Assembly: GCA_014526335.1 (NCBI GenBank)
Contig: JACTAT010000040.1
Coordinates: 3,011,233 to 3,075,232, forward strand
Source of the DNA: Chrysaora quinquecirrha
Lineage: Eukaryota; Cnidaria; Scyphozoa; Semaeostomeae; Pelagiidae
Reading direction: 5' to 3'
DNA: 64,000 bases
Below are positions 11,010 through 26,000 of this stretch, one piece after another. Under the pieces are notes generated by a model. That model had not been told where the DNA came from, did no database searches, and worked only from the letters and a program-made list of their open reading frames with translations. Made by a program: the position numbers and the translations under genes. Position 1 is the first letter of the stretch. Every line of letters begins with the position of its first letter.

Positions 11010-14000
11010 AAGCGAAAATCAAGGGTTTTAAAACGGGCTTTTTATGCATAAATAAATGCGCAAACCCGCCAAAAAGCTCCTAAATAGCGCCTAGGGTTAT
11101 ATAAAGTATTTTCTGATCAAATAAATTCAAATTAGGAAGAAAAATTTCTCCCCAAAAAATCACGAAAATAGTAAGTCTATAGCCCAGGAAAATGGCCAAA
11201 AATAAGCGAAAATCAAGGGTTTTAAAACGGGCTTTTTTATGCATAAATAAATGCGCAAACCCGCCAAAAAGCTCCTAAATAGCGCCTAGGGTTATATAAA
11301 GTATTTTCTGATCAAATAAATTCAAATTAGGAAGAAAAATTTCTCCCCAAAAATCACGAAAATAGTAAGTCTATAGCCCAGGAAAATGGCCAAAAATAAG
11401 CGAAAATCAAGGGTTTTAAAAACGGGCTTTTTTATGCATAAATAAATGCGCAAACCCGCCAAAAAGCTCCTAAATAGCGCCTAGGGTTATATAAAGTATT
11501 TTCTGATCAAATAAATTCAAATTAGGAAGAAAAATTTCTCCCCAAAAATCACGAAAATAGTAAGTCTATAGCCCAGGAAAATGGCCAAAAATAAGCGAAA
11601 ATCAAGGGTTTTAAAACGGGCTTTTTATGCATAAATAAATGCGCAAACCCGCCAAAAAGCTCCTAAATAGCGCCTAGGGTTATATAAAGTATTTTCTGAT
11701 CAAATAAATTCAAATTAGGAAGAAAAATTTCTCCCCAAAAATCACGAAAATAGTAAGTCTATAGCCCAGGAAAATGGCCAAAAATAAGCGAAAATCAAGG
11801 GTTTTAAAACGGGCTTTTTATGCATAAATAAATGCGCAAACCCGCCAAAAAGCTCCTAAATAGCGCCTAGGGTTATATAAAGTATTTTCTGATCAAATAA
11901 ATTCAAATTAGGAAGAAAAATTTCTCCCCAAAAATCACGAAAATAGTAAGTCTATAGCCCAGGAAAATGGCCAAAAATAAGCGAAAATCAAGGGTTTTAA
12001 AACGGGCTTTTTATGCATAAATAAATGCGCAAACCCGCCAAAAAGCTCCTAAATAGCGCCTAGGGTTATATAAAGTATTTTCTGATCAAATAAATTCAAA
12101 TTAGGAAGAAAAATTTCTCCCCAAAAATCACGAAAATAGTAAGTCTATAGCCCAGGAAAATGGCCAAAAATAAGCGAAAATCAAGGGTTTTAAAAACGGG
12201 CTTTTTTATGCATAAATAAATGCGCAAACCCGCCAAAAAGCTCCTAAATAGCGCCTAGGGTTATATAAAGTATTTTCTGATCAAATAAATTCAAATTAGG
12301 AAGAAAAATTTCTCCCCAAAAATCACGAAAATAGTAAGTCTATAGCCCAGGAAAATGGCCAAAAATAAGCGAAAATCAAGGGTTTTAAAAACGGGCTTTT
12401 TTATGCATAAATAAATGCGCAAACCCGCCAAAAAGCTCCTAAATAGCGCCTAGGGTTATATAAAGTATTTTCTGATCAAATAAATTCAAATTAGGAAGAA
12501 AAATTTCTCCCCAAAAAATCACGAAAATAGTAAGTCTATAGCCCAGGAAAATGGCCAAAAATAAGCGAAAATCAAGGGTTTTAAAACGGGCTTTTTATGC
12601 ATAAATAAATGCGCAAACCCGCCAAAAAGCTCCTAAATAGCGCCTAGGGTTATATAAAGTATTTTCTGATCAAATAAATTCAAATTAGGAAGAAAAATTT
12701 CTCCCCAAAAATCACGAAAATAGTAAGTCTATAGCCCAGGAAAATGGCCAAAAATAAGCGAAAATCAAGGGTTTTAAAACGGGCTTTTTATGCATAAATA
12801 AATGCGCAAACCCGCCAAAAAGCTCCTAAATAGCGCCTAGGGTTATATAAAGTATTTTCTGATCAAATAAATTCAAATTAGGAAGAAAAATTTCTCCCCA
12901 AAAATCACGAAAATAGTAAGTCTATAGCCCAGGAAAATGGCCAAAAATAAGCGAAAATCAAGGGTTTTAAAACGGGCTTTTTATGCATAAATAAATGCGC
13001 AAACCCGCCAAAAAGCTCCTAAATAGCGCCTAGGGTTATATAAAGTATTTTCTGATCAAATAAATTCAAATTAGGAAGAAAAATTTCTCCCCAAAAATCA
13101 CGAAAATAGTAAGTCTATAGCCCAGGAAAATGGCCAAAAATAAGCGAAAATCAAGGGTTTTAAAACGGGCTTTTTATGCATAAATAAATGCGCAAACCCG
13201 CCAAAAAGCTCCTAAATAGCGCCTAGGGTTATATAAAGTATTTTCTGATCAAATAAATTCAAATTAGGAAGAAAAATTTCTCCCCAAAAAATCACGAAAA
13301 TAGTAAGTCTATAGCCCAGGAAAATGGCCAAAAATAAGCGAAAATCAAGGGTTTTAAAACGGGCTTTTTATGCATAAATAAATGCGCAAACCCGCCAAAA
13401 AGCTCCTAAATAGCGCCTAGGGTTATATAAAGTATTTTCTGATCAAATAAATTCAAATTAGGAAGAAAAATTTCTCCCCAAAAAATCACGAAAATAGTAA
13501 GTCTATAGCCCAGGAAAATGGCCAAAAATAAGCGAAAATCAAGGGTTTTAAAACGGGCTTTTTATGCATAAATAAATGCGCAAACCCGCCAAAAAGCTCC
13601 TAAATAGCGCCTAGGGTTATATAAAGTATTTTCTGATCAAATAAATTCAAATTAGGAAGAAAAATTTCTCCCCAAAAATCACGAAAATAGTAAGTCTATA
13701 GCCCAGGAAAATGGCCAAAAATAAGCGAAAATCAAGGGTTTTAAAACGGGCTTTTTATGCATAAATAAATGCGCAAACCCGCCAAAAAGCTCCTAAATAG
13801 CGCCTAGGGTTATATAAAGTATTTTCTGATCAAATAAATTCAAATTAGGAAGAAAAATTTCTCCCCAAAAAATCACGAAAATAGTAAGTCTATAGCCCAG
13901 GAAAATGGCCAAAAATAAGCGAAAATCAAGGGTTTTAAAACGGGCTTTTTATGCATAAATAAATGCGCAAACCCGCCAAAAAGCTCCTAAATAGCGCCTA

Positions 14001-17000
14001 GGGTTATATAAAGTATTTTCTGATCAAATAAATTCAAATTAGGAAGAAAAATTTCTCCCCAAAAATCACGAAAATAGTAAGTCTATAGCCCAGGAAAATG
14101 GCCAAAAATAAGCGAAAATCAAGGGTTTTAAAACGGGCTTTTTATGCATAAATAAATGCGCAAACCCGCCAAAAAGCTCCTAAATAGCGCCTAGGGTTAT
14201 ATAAAGTATTTTCTGATCAAATAAATTCAAATTAGGAAGAAAAATTTCTCCCCAAAAATCACGAAAATAGTAAGTCTATAGCCCAGGAAAATGGCCAAAA
14301 ATAAGCGAAAATCAAGGGTTTTAAAACGGGCTTTTTATGCATAAATAAATGCGCAAACCCGCCAAAAAGCTCCTAAATAGCGCCTAGGGTTATATAAAGT
14401 ATTTTCTGATCAAATAAATTCAAATTAGGAAGAAAAATTTCTCCCCAAAAAATCACGAAAATAGTAAGTCTATAGCCCAGGAAAATGGCCAAAAATAAGC
14501 GAAAATCAAGGGTTTTAAAACGGGCTTTTTATGCATAAATAAATGCGCAAACCCGCCAAAAAGCTCCTAAATAGCGCCTAGGGTTATATAAAGTATTTTC
14601 TGATCAAATAAATTCAAATTAGGAAGAAAAATTTCTCCCCAAAAATCACGAAAATAGTAAGTCTATAGCCCAGGAAAATGGCCAAAAATAAGCGAAAATC
14701 AAGGGTTTTAAAACGGGCTTTTTATGCATAAATAAATGCGCAAACCCGCCAAAAAGCTCCTAAATAGCGCCTAGGGTTATATAAAGTATTTTCTGATCAA
14801 ATAAATTCAAATTAGGAAGAAAAATTTCTCCCCAAAAATCACGAAAATAGTAAGTCTATAGCCCAGGAAAATGGCCAAAAATAAGCGAAAATCAAGGGTT
14901 TTAAAACGGGCTTTTTTATGCATAAATAAATGCGCAAACCCGCCAAAAAGCTCCTAAATAGCGCCTAGGGTTATATAAAGTATTTTCTGATCAAATAAAT
15001 TCAAATTAGGAAGAAAAATTTCTCCCCAAAAATCACGAAAATAGTAAGTCTATAGCCCAGGAAAATGGCCAAAAATAAGCGAAAATCAAGGGTTTTAAAA
15101 ACGGGCTTTTTTATGCATAAATAAATGCGCAAACCCGCCAAAAAGCTCCTAAATAGCGCCTAGGGTTATATAAAGTATTTTCTGATCAAATAAATTCAAA
15201 TTAGGAAGAAAAATTTCTCCCCAAAAAATCACGAAAATAGTAAGTCTATAGCCCAGGAAAATGGCCAAAAATAAGCGAAAATCAAGGGTTTTAAAACGGG
15301 CTTTTTATGCATAAATAAATGCGCAAACCCGCCAAAAAGCTCCTAAATAGCGCCTAGGGTTATATAAAGTATTTTCTGATCAAATAAATTCAAATTAGGA
15401 AGAAAAATTTCTCCCCAAAAATCACGAAAATAGTAAGTCTATAGCCCAGGAAAATGGCCAAAAATAAGCGAAAATCAAGGGTTTTAAAACGGGCTTTTTA
15501 TGCATAAATAAATGCGCAAACCCGCCAAAAAGCTCCTAAATAGCGCCTAGGGTTATATAAAGTATTTTCTGATCAAATAAATTCAAATTAGGAAGAAAAA
15601 TTTCTCCCCAAAAATCACGAAAATAGTAAGTCTATAGCCCAGGAAAATGGCCAAAAATAAGCGAAAATCAAGGGTTTTAAAACGGGCTTTTTATGCATAA
15701 ATAAATGCGCAAACCCGCCAAAAAGCTCCTAAATAGCGCCTAGGGTTATATAAAGTATTTTCTGATCAAATAAATTCAAATTAGGAAGAAAAATTTCTCC
15801 CCAAAAATCACGAAAATAGTAAGTCTATAGCCCAGGAAAATGGCCAAAAATAAGCGAAAATCAAGGGTTTTAAAACGGGCTTTTTATGCATAAATAAATG
15901 CGCAAACCCGCCAAAAAGCTCCTAAATAGCGCCTAGGGTTATATAAAGTATTTTCTGATCAAATAAATTCAAATTAGGAAGAAAAATTTCTCCCCAAAAA
16001 TCACGAAAATAGTAAGTCTATAGCCCAGGAAAATGGCCAAAAATAAGCGAAAATCAAGGGTTTTAAAACGGGCTTTTTATGCATAAATAAATGCGCAAAC
16101 CCGCCAAAAAGCTCCTAAATAGCGCCTAGGGTTATATAAAGTATTTTCTGATCAAATAAATTCAAATTAGGAAGAAAAATTTCTCCCCAAAAATCACGAA
16201 AATAGTAAGTCTATAGCCCAGGAAAATGGCCAAAAATAAGCGAAAATCAAGGGTTTTAAAACGGGCTTTTTATGCATAAATAAATGCGCAAACCCGCCAA
16301 AAAGCTCCTAAATAGCGCCTAGGGTTATATAAAGTATTTTCTGATCAAATAAATTCAAATTAGGAAGAAAAATTTCTCCCCAAAAATCACGAAAATAGTA
16401 AGTCTATAGCCCAGGAAAATGGCCAAAAATAAGCGAAAATCAAGGGTTTTAAAAACGGGCTTTTTTATGCATAAATAAATGCGCAAACCCGCCAAAAAGC
16501 TCCTAAATAGCGCCTAGGGTTATATAAAGTATTTTCTGATCAAATAAATTCAAATTAGGAAGAAAAATTTCTCCCCAAAAATCACGAAAATAGTAAGTCT
16601 ATAGCCCAGGAAAATGGCCAAAAATAAGCGAAAATCAAGGGTTTTAAAAACGGGCTTTTTTATGCATAAATAAATGCGCAAACCCGCCAAAAAGCTCCTA
16701 AATAGCGCCTAGGGTTATATAAAGTATTTTCTGATCAAATAAATTCAAATTAGGAAGAAAAATTTCTCCCCAAAAATCACGAAAATAGTAAGTCTATAGC
16801 CCAGGAAAATGGCCAAAAATAAGCGAAAATCAAGGGTTTTAAAACGGGCTTTTTATGCATAAATAAATGCGCAAACCCGCCAAAAAGCTCCTAAATAGCG
16901 CCTAGGGTTATATAAAGTATTTTCTGATCAAATAAATTCAAATTAGGAAGAAAAATTTCTCCCCAAAAATCACGAAAATAGTAAGTCTATAGCCCAGGAA

Positions 17001-20000
17001 AATGGCCAAAAATAAGCGAAAATCAAGGGTTTTAAAACGGGCTTTTTATGCATAAATAAATGCGCAAACCCGCCAAAAAGCTCCTAAATAGCGCCTAGGG
17101 TTATATAAAGTATTTTCTGATCAAATAAATTCAAATTAGGAAGAAAAATTTCTCCCCAAAAATCACGAAAATAGTAAGTCTATAGCCCAGGAAAATGGCC
17201 AAAAATAAGCGAAAATCAAGGGTTTTAAAACGGGCTTTTTATGCATAAATAAATGCGCAAACCCGCCAAAAAGCTCCTAAATAGCGCCTAGGGTTATATA
17301 AAGTATTTTCTGATCAAATAAATTCAAATTAGGAAGAAAAATTTCTCCCCAAAAATCACGAAAATAGTAAGTCTATAGCCCAGGAAAATGGCCAAAAATA
17401 AGCGAAAATCAAGGGTTTTAAAACGGGCTTTTTATGCATAAATAAATGCGCAAACCCGCCAAAAAGCTCCTAAATAGCGCCTAGGGTTATATAAAGTATT
17501 TTCTGATCAAATAAATTCAAATTAGGAAGAAAAATTTCTCCCCAAAAATCACGAAAATAGTAAGTCTATAGCCCAGGAAAATGGCCAAAAATAAGCGAAA
17601 ATCAAGGGTTTTAAAACGGGCTTTTTATGCATAAATAAATGCGCAAACCCGCCAAAAAGCTCCTAAATAGCGCCTAGGGTTATATAAAGTATTTTCTGAT
17701 CAAATAAATTCAAATTAGGAAGAAAAATTTCTCCCCAAAAATCACGAAAATAGTAAGTCTATAGCCCAGGAAAATGGCCAAAAATAAGCGAAAATCAAGG
17801 GTTTTAAAAACGGGCTTTTTTATGCATAAATAAATGCGCAAACCCGCCAAAAAGCTCCTAAATAGCGCCTAGGGTTATATAAAGTATTTTCTGATCAAAT
17901 AAATTCAAATTAGGAAGAAAAATTTCTCCCCAAAAAATCACGAAAATAGTAAGTCTATAGCCCAGGAAAATGGCCAAAAATAAGCGAAAATCAAGGGTTT
18001 TAAAACGGGCTTTTTATGCATAAATAAATGCGCAAACCCGCCAAAAAGCTCCTAAATAGCGCCTAGGGTTATATAAAGTATTTTCTGATCAAATAAATTC
18101 AAATTAGGAAGAAAAATTTCTCCCCAAAAATCACGAAAATAGTAAGTCTATAGCCCAGGAAAATGGCCAAAAATAAGCGAAAATCAAGGGTTTTAAAACG
18201 GGCTTTTTATGCATAAATAAATGCGCAAACCCGCCAAAAAGCTCCTAAATAGCGCCTAGGGTTATATAAAGTATTTTCTGATCAAATAAATTCAAATTAG
18301 GAAGAAAAATTTCTCCCCAAAAATCACGAAAATAGTAAGTCTATAGCCCAGGAAAATGGCCAAAAATAAGCGAAAATCAAGGGTTTTAAAACGGGCTTTT
18401 TATGCATAAATAAATGCGCAAACCCGCCAAAAAGCTCCTAAATAGCGCCTAGGGTTATATAAAGTATTTTCTGATCAAATAAATTCAAATTAGGAAGAAA
18501 AATTTCTCCCAAAAATCACGAAAATAGTAAGTCTATAGCCCAGGAAAATGGCCAAAAATAAGCGAAAATCAAGGGTTTTAAAACGGGCTTTTTTATGCAT
18601 AAATAAATGCGCAAACCCGCCAAAAAGCTCCTAAATAGCGCCTAGGGTTATATAAAGTATTTTCTGATCAAATAAATTCAAATTAGGAAGAAAAATTTCT
18701 CCCCAAAAATCACGAAAATAGTAAGTCTATAGCCCAGGAAAATGGCCAAAAATAAGCGAAAATCAAGGGTTTTAAAAACGGGCTTTTTTATGCATAAATA
18801 AATGCGCAAACCCGCCAAAAAGCTCCTAAATAGCGCCTAGGGTTATATAAAGTATTTTCTGATCAAATAAATTCAAATTAGGAAGAAAAATTTCTCCCCA
18901 AAAATCACGAAAATAGTAAGTCTATAGCCCAGGAAAATGGCCAAAAATAAGCGAAAATCAAGGGTTTTAAAACGGGCTTTTTATGCATAAATAAATGCGC
19001 AAACCCGCCAAAAAGCTCCTAAATAGCGCCTAGGGTTATATAAAGTATTTTCTGATCAAATAAATTCAAATTAGGAAGAAAAATTTCTCCCCAAAAATCA
19101 CGAAAATAGTAAGTCTATAGCCCAGGAAAATGGCCAAAAATAAGCGAAAATCAAGGGTTTTAAAACGGGCTTTTTATGCATAAATAAATGCGCAAACCCG
19201 CCAAAAAGCTCCTAAATAGCGCCTAGGGTTATATAAAGTATTTTCTGATCAAATAAATTCAAATTAGGAAGAAAAATTTCTCCCCAAAAATCACGAAAAT
19301 AGTAAGTCTATAGCCCAGGAAAATGGCCAAAAATAAGCGAAAATCAAGGGTTTTAAAACGGGCTTTTTATGCATAAATAAATGCGCAAACCCGCCAAAAA
19401 GCTCCTAAATAGCGCCTAGGGTTATATAAAGTATTTTCTGATCAAATAAATTCAAATTAGGAAGAAAAATTTCTCCCCAAAAATCACGAAAATAGTAAGT
19501 CTATAGCCCAGGAAAATGGCCAAAAATAAGCGAAAATCAAGGGTTTTAAAACGGGCTTTTTATGCATAAATAAATGCGCAAACCCGCCAAAAAGCTCCTA
19601 AATAGCGCCTAGGGTTATATAAAGTATTTTCTGATCAAATAAATTCAAATTAGGAAGAAAAATTTCTCCCCAAAAATCACGAAAATAGTAAGTCTATAGC
19701 CCAGGAAAATGGCCAAAAATAAGCGAAAATCAAGGGTTTTAAAACGGGCTTTTTATGCATAAATAAATGCGCAAACCCGCCAAAAAGCTCCTAAATAGCG
19801 CCTAGGGTTATATAAAGTATTTTCTGATCAAATAAATTCAAATTAGGAAGAAAAATTTCTCCCCAAAAAATCACGAAAATAGTAAGTCTATAGCCCAGGA
19901 AAATGGCCAAAAATAAGCGAAAATCAAGGGTTTTAAAACGGGCTTTTTATGCATAAATAAATGCGCAAACCCGCCAAAAAGCTCCTAAATAGCGCCTAGG

Positions 20001-23000
20001 GTTATATAAAGTATTTTCTGATCAAATAAATTCAAATTAGGAAGAAAAATTTCTCCCCAAAAAATCACGAAAATAGTAAGTCTATAGCCCAGGAAAATGG
20101 CCAAAAATAAGCGAAAATCAAGGGTTTTAAAACGGGCTTTTTATGCATAAATAAATGCGCAAACCCGCCAAAAAGCTCCTAAATAGCGCCTAGGGTTATA
20201 TAAAGTATTTTCTGATCAAATAAATTCAAATTAGGAAGAAAAATTTCTCCCCAAAAATCACGAAAATAGTAAGTCTATAGCCCAGGAAAATGGCCAAAAA
20301 TAAGCGAAAATCAAGGGTTTTAAAACGGGCTTTTTATGCATAAATAAATGCGCAAACCCGCCAAAAAGCTCCTAAATAGCGCCTAGGGTTATATAAAGTA
20401 TTTTCTGATCAAATAAATTCAAATTAGGAAGAAAAATTTCTCCCCAAAAATCACGAAAATAGTAAGTCTATAGCCCAGGAAAATGGCCAAAAATAAGCGA
20501 AAATCAAGGGTTTTAAAACGGGCTTTTTATGCATAAATAAATGCGCAAACCCGCCAAAAAGCTCCTAAATAGCGCCTAGGGTTATATAAAGTATTTTCTG
20601 ATCAAATAAATTCAAATTAGGAAGAAAAATTTCTCCCCAAAAATCACGAAAATAGTAAGTCTATAGCCCAGGAAAATGGCCAAAAATAAGCGAAAATCAA
20701 GGGTTTTAAAACGGGCTTTTTATGCATAAATAAATGCGCAAACCCGCCAAAAAGCTCCTAAATAGCGCCTAGGGTTATATAAAGTATTTTCTGATCAAAT
20801 AAATTCAAATTAGGAAGAAAAATTTCTCCCCAAAAATCACGAAAATAGTAAGTCTATAGCCCAGGAAAATGGCCAAAAATAAGCGAAAATCAAGGGTTTT
20901 AAAACGGGCTTTTTATGCATAAATAAATGCGCAAACCCGCCAAAAAGCTCCTAAATAGCGCCTAGGGTTATATAAAGTATTTTCTGATCAAATAAATTCA
21001 AATTAGGAAGAAAAATTTCTCCCCAAAAATCACGAAAATAGTAAGTCTATAGCCCAGGAAAATGGCCAAAAATAAGCGAAAATCAAGGGTTTTAAAACGG
21101 GCTTTTTATGCATAAATAAATGCGCAAACCCGCCAAAAAGCTCCTAAATAGCGCCTAGGGTTATATAAAGTATTTTCTGATCAAATAAATTCAAATTAGG
21201 AAGAAAAATTTCTCCCCAAAAATCACGAAAATAGTAAGTCTATAGCCCAGGAAAATGGCCAAAAATAAGCGAAAATCAAGGGTTTTAAAACGGGCTTTTT
21301 ATGCATAAATAAATGCGCAAACCCGCCAAAAAGCTCCTAAATAGCGCCTAGGGTTATATAAAGTATTTTCTGATCAAATAAATTCAAATTAGGAAGAAAA
21401 ATTTCTCCCCAAAAATCACGAAAATAGTAAGTCTATAGCCCAGGAAAATGGCCAAAAATAAGCGAAAATCAAGGGTTTTAAAACGGGCTTTTTATGCATA
21501 AATAAATGCGCAAACCCGCCAAAAAGCTCCTAAATAGCGCCTAGGGTTATATAAAGTATTTTCTGATCAAATAAATTCAAATTAGGAAGAAAAATTTCTC
21601 CCCAAAAATCACGAAAATAGTAAGTCTATAGCCCAGGAAAATGGCCAAAAATAAGCGAAAATCAAGGGTTTTAAAACGGGCTTTTTATGCATAAATAAAT
21701 GCGCAAACCCGCCAAAAAGCTCCTAAATAGCGCCTAGGGTTATATAAAGTATTTTCTGATCAAATAAATTCAAATTAGGAAGAAAAATTTCTCCCCAAAA
21801 ATCACGAAAATAGTAAGTCTATAGCCCAGGAAAATGGCCAAAAATAAGCGAAAATCAAGGGTTTTAAAAACGGGCTTTTTTATGCATAAATAAATGCGCA
21901 AACCCGCCAAAAAGCTCCTAAATAGCGCCTAGGGTTATATAAAGTATTTTCTGATCAAATAAATTCAAATTAGGAAGAAAAATTTCTCCCCAAAAATCAC
22001 GAAAATAGTAAGTCTATAGCCCAGGAAAATGGCCAAAAATAAGCGAAAATCAAGGGTTTTAAAACGGGCTTTTTATGCATAAATAAATGCGCAAACCCGC
22101 CAAAAAGCTCCTAAATAGCGCCTAGGGTTATATAAAGTATTTTCTGATCAAATAAATTCAAATTAGGAAGAAAAATTTCTCCCCAAAAATCACGAAAATA
22201 GTAAGTCTATAGCCCAGGAAAATGGCCAAAAATAAGCGAAAATCAAGGGTTTTAAAACGGGCTTTTTATGCATAAATAAATGCGCAAACCCGCCAAAAAG
22301 CTCCTAAATAGCGCCTAGGGTTATATAAAGTATTTTCTGATCAAATAAATTCAAATTAGGAAGAAAAATTTCTCCCCAAAAATCACGAAAATAGTAAGTC
22401 TATAGCCCAGGAAAATGGCCAAAAATAAGCGAAAATCAAGGGTTTTAAAACGGGCTTTTTATGCATAAATAAATGCGCAAACCCGCCAAAAAGCTCCTAA
22501 ATAGCGCCTAGGGTTATATAAAGTATTTTCTGATCAAATAAATTCAAATTAGGAAGAAAAATTTCTCCCCAAAAAATCACGAAAATAGTAAGTCTATAGC
22601 CCAGGAAAATGGCCAAAAATAAGCGAAAATCAAGGGTTTTAAAACGGGCTTTTTATGCATAAATAAATGCGCAAACCCGCCAAAAAGCTCCTAAATAGCG
22701 CCTAGGGTTATATAAAGTATTTTCTGATCAAATAAATTCAAATTAGGAAGAAAAATTTCTCCCCAAAAATCACGAAAATAGTAAGTCTATAGCCCAGGAA
22801 AATGGCCAAAAATAAGCGAAAATCAAGGGTTTTAAAACGGGCTTTTTATGCATAAATAAATGCGCAAACCCGCCAAAAAGCTCCTAAATAGCGCCTAGGG
22901 TTATATAAAGTATTTTCTGATCAAATAAATTCAAATTAGGAAGAAAAATTTCTCCCCAAAAATCACGAAAATAGTAAGTCTATAGCCCAGGAAAATGGCC

Positions 23001-26000
23001 AAAAATAAGCGAAAATCAAGGGTTTTAAAACGGGCTTTTTATGCATAAATAAATGCGCAAACCCGCCAAAAAGCTCCTAAATAGCGCCTAGGGTTATATA
23101 AAGTATTTTCTGATCAAATAAATTCAAATTAGGAAGAAAAATTTCTCCCCAAAAATCACGAAAATAGTAAGTCTATAGCCCAGGAAAATGGCCAAAAATA
23201 AGCGAAAATCAAGGGTTTTAAAACGGGCTTTTTATGCATAAATAAATGCGCAAACCCGCCAAAAAGCTCCTAAATAGCGCCTAGGGTTATATAAAGTATT
23301 TTCTGATCAAATAAATTCAAATTAGGAAGAAAAATTTCTCCCAAAAATCACGAAAATAGTAAGTCTATAGCCCAGGAAAATGGCCAAAAATAAGCGAAAA
23401 TCAAGGGTTTTAAAACGGGCTTTTTATGCATAAATAAATGCGCAAACCCGCCAAAAAGCTCCTAAATAGCGCCTAGGGTTATATAAAGTATTTTCTGATC
23501 AAATAAATTCAAATTAGGAAGAAAAATTTCTCCCCAAAAAATCACGAAAATAGTAAGTCTATAGCCCAGGAAAATGGCCAAAAATAAGCGAAAATCAAGG
23601 GTTTTAAAACGGGCTTTTTATGCATAAATAAATGCGCAAACCCGCCAAAAAGCTCCTAAATAGCGCCTAGGGTTATATAAAGTATTTTCTGATCAAATAA
23701 ATTCAAATTAGGAAGAAAAATTTCTCCCCAAAAATCACGAAAATAGTAAGTCTATAGCCCAGGAAAATGGCCAAAAATAAGCGAAAATCAAGGGTTTTAA
23801 AACGGGCTTTTTATGCATAAATAAATGCGCAAACCCGCCAAAAAGCTCCTAAATAGCGCCTAGGGTTATATAAAGTATTTTCTGATCAAATAAATTCAAA
23901 TTAGGAAGAAAAATTTCTCCCCAAAAATCACGAAAATAGTAAGTCTATAGCCCAGGAAAATGGCCAAAAATAAGCGAAAATCAAGGGTTTTAAAACGGGC
24001 TTTTTTATGCATAAATAAATGCGCAAACCCGCCAAAAAGCTCCTAAATAGCGCCTAGGGTTATATAAAGTATTTTCTGATCAAATAAATTCAAATTAGGA
24101 AGAAAAATTTCTCCCCAAAAAATCACGAAAATAGTAAGTCTATAGCCCAGGAAAATGGCCAAAAATAAGCGAAAATCAAGGGTTTTAAAAACGGGCTTTT
24201 TTATGCATAAATAAATGCGCAAACCCGCCAAAAAGCTCCTAAATAGCGCCTAGGGTTATATAAAGTATTTTCTGATCAAATAAATTCAAATTAGGAAGAA
24301 AAATTTCTCCCAAAAAATCACGAAAATAGTAAGTCTATAGCCCAGGAAAATGGCCAAAAATAAGCGAAAATCAAGGGTTTTGAAAACGGGCTTTTTATGC
24401 ATAAATAAATGCGCAAACCCGCCAAAAAGCTCCTAAATAGCGCCTAGGGTTATATAAAGTATTTTCTGATCAAATAAATTCAAATTAGGAAGAAAAATTT
24501 CTCCCCAAAAAATCACGAAAATAGTAAGTCTATAGCCCAGGAAAATGGCCAAAAATAAGCGAAAATCAAGGGTTTTAAAACGGGCTTTTTTATGCATAAA
24601 TAAATGCGCAAACCCGCCAAAAAGCTCCTAAATAGCGCCTAGGGTTATATAAAGTATTTTCTGATCAAATAAATTCAAATTAGGAAGAAAAATTTCTCCC
24701 CAAAAATCACGAAAATAGTAAGTCTATAGCCCAGGAAAATGGCCAAAAATAAGCGAAAATCAAGGGTTTTAAAACGGGCTTTTTATGCATAAATAAATGC
24801 GCAAACCCGCCAAAAAGCTCCTAAATAGCGCCTAGGGTTATATAAAGTATTTTCTGATCAAATAAATTCAAATTAGGAAGAAAAATTTCTCCCCAAAAAT
24901 CACGAAAATAGTAAGTCTATAGCCCAGGAAAATGGCCAAAAATAAGCGAAAATCAAGGGTTTTAAAACGGGCTTTTTATGCATAAATAAATGCGCAAACC
25001 CGCCAAAAAGCTCCTAAATAGCGCCTAGGGTTATATAAAGTATTTTCTGATCAAATAAATTCAAATTAGGAAGAAAAATTTCTCCCCAAAAATCACGAAA
25101 ATAGTAAGTCTATAGCCCAGGAAAATGGCCAAAAATAAGCGAAAATCAAGGGTTTTAAAACGGGCTTTTTATGCATAAATAAATGCGCAAACCCGCCAAA
25201 AAGCTCCTAAATAGCGCCTAGGGTTATATAAAGTATTTTCTGATCAAATAAATTCAAATTAGGAAGAAAATTTCTCCCCAAAAAATCACGAAAATAGTAA
25301 GTCTATAGCCCAGGAAAATGGCCAAAAATAAGCGAAAATCAAGGGTTTAAAAACGGGCTTTTTTATGCATAAATAAATGCGCAAACCCGCCAAAAAGCTC
25401 CTAAATAGCGCCTAGGGTTATATAAAGTATTTTCTGATCAAATAAATTCAAATTAGGAAGAAAAATTTCTCCCAAAAAATCACGAAAATAGTAAGTCTAT
25501 AGCCCAGGAAAATGGCCAAAAATAAGCGAAAATCAAGGGTTTTAAAACGGGCTTTTTATGCATAAATAAATGCGCAAACCCGCCAAAAAGCTCCTAAATA
25601 GCGCCTAGGGTTATATAAAGTATTTTCTGATCAAATAAATTCAAATTAGGAAGAAAAATTTCTCCCCAAAAAATCACGAAAATAGTAAGTCTATAGCCCA
25701 GGAAAATGGCCAAAAATAAGCGAAAATCAAGGGTTTAAAAACGGGCTTTTTATGCATAAATAAATGCGCAAACCCGCCAAAAAGCTCCTAAATAGCGCCT
25801 AGGGTTATATAAAGTATTTTCTGATCAAATAAATTCAAATTAGGAAGAAAAATTTCTCCCCAAAAATCACGAAAATAGTAAGTCTATAGCCCAGGAAAAT
25901 GGCCAAAAATAAGCGAAAATCAAGGGTTTTAAAACGGGCTTTTTATGCATAAATAAATGCGCAAACCCGCCAAAAAGCTCCTAAATAGCGCCTAGGGTTA

